In this document: positions 6,536 through 9,760 of the stretch, piece after piece
How the letters are laid out: every line of letters begins with the position of its first letter
How positions within the stretch are numbered: the stretch's first letter is position 1
Assembly (NCBI GenBank): GCA_037147235.1
Contig: JBAWVO010000244.1
Location: forward strand, 1 to 9,760
DNA from: JANXQG01 sp037147235
GTDB taxonomy: Bacteria; Planctomycetota; Planctomycetia; Pirellulales; Thermoguttaceae
Direction: 5' to 3'
DNA length: 9,760 nt
Notes under the pieces: model-generated
What the model saw: the letters and a program-made list of their open reading frames with translations, nothing else
The model's database searches: none
Told to the model about the DNA's origin: nothing
Made by a program: the position numbers and the translations under genes

Positions 6536-6547
6536 TTGTGCGCACAA
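6536..6547. promoter_or_regulatory. 12-bp perfect palindrome upstream of the pilin gene
   Basis: TTGTGCGCACAA is a perfect dyad, about 130 nt upstream of the pilin start. Uninterrupted dyads of this type are common operators for dimeric regulators. No cognate regulator is encoded nearby, so the role is inferred. Confidence 0.3.
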
Positions 6548-6560
6548 ACCTACCTAATTG

Positions 6561-6686
6561 ACCCTAGCTTTAGGGAAACCCGTGGTCAACAAAGCACGTG
6601 ATAAATTATGGACTTTTGCGGCTTTTCGTACTTCTTGCACGGACCCCGTCGCTAGATCCGTTATTACTGGATCAAAGCCCCCTTCC
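6561..6686. other. Spacer between the pilin upstream region and the kinase stop
   Basis: Together with 6409-6560 this makes about 280 bp without a gene. On the minus strand a TTGACC / 17 bp / TAGGGT arrangement (about 6562-6590) is a weak promoter candidate for the pilin gene. It overlaps a nested inverted repeat of outer TTGACC/GGTCAA and inner CCCTA/TAGGG. No other signal is seen. Confidence 0.25.
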
Positions 6687-7760
6687 TCAAGCCGCTCTCT
6701 CGCTGAACGTCTCGATCTCCAATCGCACCAGTTCCACCACCAGCTCAGCCGGCGATTGCGGGCGCCGTAGCGGATCCTTGGCCAGCATCCGATGCACAAG
6801 TTCGGCCACGCGCGGCGGCACATGGGGCGCCAGGCGGCAAAGATTCGGGGGGGCTGTCTGTTTGTGCTCGACAGCCATTTGTTCGAGCGTCGCGCCTTCC
6901 AACGGCAACCGCCCGGCGAGCAACTGATAGAGCACGACGCCCAAGCTATAAATGTCGCTGCGGATGTCTGGACGATAGGTGGAACGGACATGCTCCGGGG
7001 CAAGGTAATACCCGGTACCGGCAATCGTCCGCGAGACTTCAGCACTCTCATCGCGATGCCGCGCGAAGCCGAGATCCAAAAGTGTTACGTGTCCCTGCGG
7101 TGAAAGGAAAATGTTGCTCGGTTTGACATCGCCATGCATCCAGCCCGCCTGGTCCAACGCACCCATTGCCTCGGCCGTTTGCCGGGCGATCCACAACACG
7201 GCCGGCGGATCGAGCAAGCGTCGTGCTGCCGTGTAGTCCTGGAGCGTGGCACCCTCCAACCACGGCATGACCAGAAATTGCGGTATGTGCTTGAGGTGCG
7301 ATTCCAGGATTGCAATCAGGTGCGGATGTGAAACCTGACGGCCAACCAGGGCCTCCTGGGAGAGCATTTCGATGGCCACGTGGTCTTGCTGCCGACTTTC
7401 ATGCAGCATTTTGACCGCATAAGCAGCCGCGCCGATGGATGCATTCACAGGGCGAGCGCGATAGACACTGGCCCACTGCCCATGCCTAACCCGTTCTAGC
7501 AATCGCCAGGTGCCAACTTGGGATTCCATACCGGTTCCATCGGTTTTTCCGACAGGGTAAATGAAGGCAGTCTTGCGGAAGGGCAAGGTAGGGAAGTTGC
7601 GTTGGCTTTTTCGGCTTCCGTCAGGTGGCCGAACCCGGACTGTACCGGCTGATTCTGAGATCACCTTCGACGCAGACATCTTGACGGGCATGGCGTGGTT
7701 CGGGTAGTGTCCAAACAGGCCAACCGATAGTTGACTCGCAGTGCTGTACCGACAAAACAT
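6687..7760 (-). CDS. Soluble Ser/Thr protein kinase (Hanks/PknB type), divergent glycine loop
   Basis: The product is a protein kinase with all catalytic elements. Positions below count from the longest possible start, TTG at 7784. They are AVK with Lys125, the helix C Glu144, HGDVKPSN (217-224, catalytic Asp219 and Asn224), DLG (237-239, metal-binding Asp237), GTGYYLAPE (256-264) and SDIYSLGVVLYQL (276-288). The glycine loop is degenerate: VRHGQWASVY keeps only one of the three usual glycines. Arg is replaced by Gly in HRD and Phe by Leu in DLG, as seen in other bacterial kinases. The chain ends just after the kinase domain, with no membrane helix or sensor domain, so it is probably cytoplasmic. 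The first ATG (7760) is given as the start. TTG 7784 has no ribosome site, and ATG 7529, just before MESQVGTWRLL, would give a domain-only kinase. The roughly 77 intervening residues show no domain. The substrate is unknown. Confidence 0.85.
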   Translation of the reverse strand: MFCRYSTASQLSVGLFGHYPNHAMPVKMSASKVISESAGTVRVRPPDGSRKSQRNFPTLPFRKTAFIYPVGKTDGTGMESQVGTWRLLERVRHGQWASVYRARPVNASIGAAAYAVKMLHESRQQDHVAIEMLSQEALVGRQVSHPHLIAILESHLKHIPQFLVMPWLEGATLQDYTAARRLLDPPAVLWIARQTAEAMGALDQAGWMHGDVKPSNIFLSPQGHVTLLDLGFARHRDESAEVSRTIAGTGYYLAPEHVRSTYRPDIRSDIYSLGVVLYQLLAGRLPLEGATLEQMAVEHKQTAPPNLCRLAPHVPPRVAELVHRMLAKDPLRRPQSPAELVVELVRLEIETFSERAA

Positions 7761-7823
7761 AGTTTCTTCTAAGCCTATCTGCAATAAAGACTTAGGTTTG
7801 TGTTAGCCAAGAAGGTTTTAATA

Positions 7824-7855
7824 GTGGTTGTGACCGGTCTCCTGACCGAGCCACA
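7824..7855. repeat. GGTCTCCTGACC hairpin in the kinase/UroD spacer (copy 1)
   Basis: The core GGTC-TCCT-GACC (7836-7847) extends to CGGTC/GACCG, with outer GTGG/CCAC pairing. The same 12-nt core and loop recur at 9669-9680. The hairpin sits between the divergently transcribed kinase and UroD-like genes, about 40 nt upstream of the latter. Confidence 0.5.
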
Positions 7856-7888
7856 CCCCCAGTTTAGCATTTTTAATAGAAAACCGCC

Positions 7889-9115
7889 ATGACCCCACGC
7901 CAACGTGTCCTCGCCGCCTTGAATCATCAGCAGCCTGATCGCGTGCCGATCGATTTCGGGGCGCATCGTTCTTCGGGCATTGCCGCAATCGCCTATCGCA
8001 AGCTGCGCAAGGCATTGGGGTTGCCCGAGCGGCCAATCCGCGTCTACGACCCGGTGCAGCAACTGGCGGTCATCGATGAAGACGTCCTGGAGCGGTTCCG
8101 TGTCGATACGATCGAGTTGGGTCGAGGGTTCGCGCTGGATGATAAGGATTGGGCCGACTGGATCCTGCCGGACGGTTCCCCCTGTCAGATGCCTGCTTGG
8201 GCCTCGCCCGAGCGAGAGCCGGGTGAGTGGGTCATTCGCTCGAAAAGCAGCGGCCGTGTGCTGGCGAAGATGCCCGACGGGGCACTCTATTTCGAGCAGT
8301 GCTACTGGCCGTTCCTGGAAAGCGACGACTTGGATCGGCTGCCGGAGGCATTGGCCGAAAACATGTGGTGTGCGATCCAGTCACCGCCTGGGCCGTTGGT
8401 TTCCGGGCCGGATGGGCTGCGGCTCTTTGCCGAAGGGGCCAAGGCCCTGCGGGCACGGACGGATCGGGCCATCGTCGGCCTCTTCGGTGGCAATTTATTG
8501 GAGGTCGGGCAGTTCCTTTACCGCATCGACAATTTCCTCATGCTGTTGGCCGCCGACACGGATCGGGCCAATGAGTTTCTCGATCGGCTCGTCGAGATCC
8601 ATCTGGCGAACCTAGAAAAGTATCTTGCGGCCGTAGGCCCGTATATTGACATCATCGTCTTCGGCGACGACCTGGGGATGCAGAACGGGCCGCAGATGTC
8701 GCGGGCCATGTACCGCGAGATGTTCATGCCACGGCACGCTCGCTTATGGAAGCGCGCGAAGGAGTTGGCCGACATCAAGGTCATGCTTCACTCCTGCGGC
8801 GGCATTCGGCCGCTGTTGCCGGATCTGATTGAAGCCGGCCTCGACGCAGTGAATCCCGTGCAGATCACCTGCGCCGGCATGGACGCGGCTGGGTTAAAAG
8901 TTGACTTTGGCGAAAAAATCACCTTCTGGGGCGGCGGTTGTGACACGCGGTTCGTGCTCTCCAAGGCCCCGCGGGAGGACATCCAGCAGCACGTTCGCCG
9001 GCAGGCCGAGATATTGAACCGCAACGGTGGTTTCGTTTTCCAGCAGGTCCATAACATCCTGGCCGACGTCCCGCCGGAGAATGTCATCGCAATGTTTGAC
9101 GCGCTGGGGCGGTAA
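7889..9115 (+). CDS. Uroporphyrinogen decarboxylase-fold protein (MtaA/CmuA-like zinc methyltransferase family)
   Basis: The 408-residue protein has the UroD fold from MTPRQRVLAALNHQQPDRVP at the N-terminus to FVFQQVHNI and VPPENVIAMFDAL at the C-terminus. Family features include FGDDLGMQNGPQMS (258-271) and the zinc-ligand pattern HSCGG (His301, Cys303) with GGGCD (Cys351), as in MtaA/MtbA corrinoid methyltransferases. This points to methyl or one-carbon transfer from a corrinoid or related donor rather than heme synthesis; classical HemE is shorter and lacks His-x-Cys. No corrinoid protein or methyltransferase partner is encoded beside it, so the substrate is unknown. Such stand-alone copies are common in planctomycetes as far as I recall. 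The ATG at 7889 has no clear ribosome site, but the family's usual N-terminus begins there. It is divergent from the kinase, with a spacer of about 130 nt holding the GGTCTCCTGACC hairpin. Confidence 0.85.
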   Translation: MTPRQRVLAALNHQQPDRVPIDFGAHRSSGIAAIAYRKLRKALGLPERPIRVYDPVQQLAVIDEDVLERFRVDTIELGRGFALDDKDWADWILPDGSPCQMPAWASPEREPGEWVIRSKSSGRVLAKMPDGALYFEQCYWPFLESDDLDRLPEALAENMWCAIQSPPGPLVSGPDGLRLFAEGAKALRARTDRAIVGLFGGNLLEVGQFLYRIDNFLMLLAADTDRANEFLDRLVEIHLANLEKYLAAVGPYIDIIVFGDDLGMQNGPQMSRAMYREMFMPRHARLWKRAKELADIKVMLHSCGGIRPLLPDLIEAGLDAVNPVQITCAGMDAAGLKVDFGEKITFWGGGCDTRFVLSKAPREDIQQHVRRQAEILNRNGGFVFQQVHNILADVPPENVIAMFDALGR

Positions 9116-9125
9116 TTGCTATAAT
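9096..9125 (+). promoter_or_regulatory. Near-consensus promoter of the toxin-antitoxin genes, inside the UroD-like gene
   Basis: TTGACG (9096-9101, five of six matches) and a perfect TATAAT (9120-9125) are separated by 18 bp. The -35 lies in the last codons of the UroD-like gene and the -10 just after its stop. Transcription would start near 9132, about 32 nt before the antitoxin ATG, giving the module a promoter independent of the upstream gene. Confidence 0.65.
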
Positions 9126-9163
9126 TCGAGAGAAAGGTCACATATTCATTACGGGAGTAGCGG

Positions 9164-9391
9164 ATGCAGGCAGTCAAAGCGACTATTAAGAACGGCAATG
9201 TAACCCTGGAGCAGCCGGTAGACATCAAAGGCCCGGTCGAGGCGATTGTCATTGTACTCGATCCCGATCCTTGGAATGTTTTGGTTTGCGATCCTCGGCC
9301 GCGCCCGGCACTCTTGAAAGCAAGTAATGAGGCTCTGGAAGAGTTCCTTAGCGGGCAAACCACGCTTCTCGATCCGGACAACTTGACGTGA
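9164..9391 (+). CDS. Type II antitoxin (DUF104/AF2212-like N-terminus)
   Basis: The 75-residue product begins MQAVKATIKNGNVTLEQPVD, a small beta-rich segment like the DUF104/AF2212 and prevent-host-type antitoxin N-termini ('v.a..knG.v.l.epl.l'). It then has a VIVLDPDPW hinge and a helical C-terminus containing ALLKASNEALEEFLSG, which would wrap around the toxin. By family precedent the N-terminal part binds operator DNA and represses the operon while the C-terminus neutralises the toxin. GGGAG lies 6 nt upstream of the ATG. The TGA stop overlaps the toxin's GTG start by four bases (GTGA), so translation is probably coupled, favouring antitoxin excess. No obvious inverted-repeat operator is seen between the promoter and the start. 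The pairing supports the call more strongly than the fold. Confidence 0.75.
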   Translation: MQAVKATIKNGNVTLEQPVDIKGPVEAIVIVLDPDPWNVLVCDPRPRPALLKASNEALEEFLSGQTTLLDPDNLT

Positions 9392-9654
9392 ACTCTGTAG
9401 CGACGAAGCGATTCTGGAAGTTATACCATGCGCTGCCCGTCGAGGTACGGGCACAGGCACGCGACGCTTTCAATCTTTTTACTGCGGACCCGACCCATCC
9501 CGGGCTTTCACTCGAGCGTTTGCGTTGCGATCCCGACTCATGGGCAGTGCGGGTAAGCCGGAACTATCGAGCGGTTGCGCGGAAACAGGGAGAGACGATG
9601 GTCTGGTATTGGATCGGGGCGCACACCGATTTCGATCACCACTTCCCGGTGTAA
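9388..9654 (+). CDS. RelE/ParE-superfamily toxin
   Basis: The 88-residue protein matches the RelE/ParE toxin pattern: an N-terminal helical pair (KRFWKLYHALPVEVRAQAR, about 7-25), FNLFTADPTHPGL (28-40) and LERLRCDPDSWAVRVSRNYR (42-61) with the conserved arginines. It ends VWYWIGAHTDFDHHF, resembling the 'vWfWIGsHddYd' end of a RelE-like mRNA-interferase group. These toxins usually cut mRNA on the ribosome; ParE relatives poison gyrase instead. The C-terminal WIGAHTDFDHHF favours the RelE-like group over ParE. The start is GTG at 9388, within the antitoxin's stop, and no ribosome site of its own is evident, so expression depends on the antitoxin. The frame looks complete. A hairpin six nt downstream (9660-9688) may end the operon. 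Confidence 0.8.
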   Translation: MNSVATKRFWKLYHALPVEVRAQARDAFNLFTADPTHPGLSLERLRCDPDSWAVRVSRNYRAVARKQGETMVWYWIGAHTDFDHHFPV

Positions 9655-9659
9655 CTAGG

Positions 9660-9688
9660 TTCGGCGCGGGTCTCCTGACCCCGCCGAA
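9660..9688 (+). terminator. GGTCTCCTGACC hairpin after the toxin gene (copy 2), terminator-like
   Basis: A 12-bp stem pairs TTCGGCG (9660-9666) plus GGGTC (9668-9672) with GACCC (9677-9681) plus CGCCGAA (9682-9688), around TCCT with one bulged C. It begins six nt after the toxin stop, so it may end the operon, but no T-tract follows. Its core is identical to that of the hairpin at 7836-7847. Confidence 0.45.
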
Positions 9689-9760
9689 ACGTCCGACCGA
9701 AAGTCTCCTGCCATGAGTTGCTTAGTAAAGGGTAGCCTACAGAACTTACTTTCTTGACTG
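9689..9760. other. Tail of the window, no gene seen
   Basis: The tail contains GTCTCCTGCC (9703-9712), a partial third copy of the hairpin core without its right arm, then A/T-rich sequence. No start, ribosome site or frame of useful length is visible before the edge. Confidence 0.3.

Noticed and set aside
7799..7888. Two TTTTAATAG sequences as promoters for the UroD-like gene
   Set aside because: No acceptable -35 at proper spacing was found for either.
7980..8615. 211-codon plus-strand frame
   Set aside because: Shifted shadow inside the UroD-like gene; Ser/Arg-rich product.
1..9760. CRISPR array, tRNA, rRNA, intact transposase or integration site
   Set aside because: No regularly spaced repeats, cloverleaf, rRNA segments or transposase motifs were seen on either strand.

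Overview
This 9.76-kb window of moderately GC-rich DNA probably comes from a planctomycete (Planctomycetota, perhaps Pirellulales-like). This is inferred from gene content recognised from memory, not from a search. The pointers are a small Flp/Tad pilin, a secreted WD40 beta-propeller protein, a soluble Ser/Thr kinase with HGD and DLG motifs, a stand-alone UroD-fold protein, and a short ORF resembling the start of a planctomycete sigma-factor-like family. No rRNA, tRNA, CRISPR array or intact insertion sequence was seen.

Layout, left to right. (1) 1-292, minus: the 5' part of a small protein gene running off the left edge. (2) 293-1134: about 840 bp with no convincing gene but several hairpins. 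(3) 1135-2685, minus: a secreted seven-bladed WD40 protein with a TTG start, a strong ribosome site and a near-consensus promoter at 2818-2846. (4) 2856-3458: two small divergent ORFs around a perfect GC hairpin, possibly remnants of a lost element. (5) 3480-6082, minus: a two-gene operon, promoter at 6103-6131, encoding a membrane GT21/HpnI-like glycosyltransferase and a radical SAM protein, joined by an ATGA overlap. (6) 6235-6408, minus: a lone Flp pilin with a long palindrome-rich upstream region. (7) 6687-7760, minus: a cytoplasmic Ser/Thr kinase with a degenerate glycine loop. (8) 7889-9115, plus: a UroD/MtaA-like protein that keeps its zinc ligands. (9) 9164-9654, plus: a toxin-antitoxin pair with a GTGA overlap and its own promoter inside the 3' end of the UroD-like gene. 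(10) 9655-9760: a hairpin sharing a 12-nt core with one in the kinase/UroD spacer.

The glycosyltransferase and radical SAM enzyme probably act in sequence on a glycolipid or hopanoid-like lipid. The antitoxin and toxin form a self-contained module. The other genes look like independent single-gene units. The most interesting items are the glycosyltransferase-radical SAM pair, the toxin-antitoxin module, the secreted propeller with its unrecognised N-terminal region, the shared hairpins, and the possible remnant around 2856-3458. No clearly new multi-gene system could be established from sequence alone.
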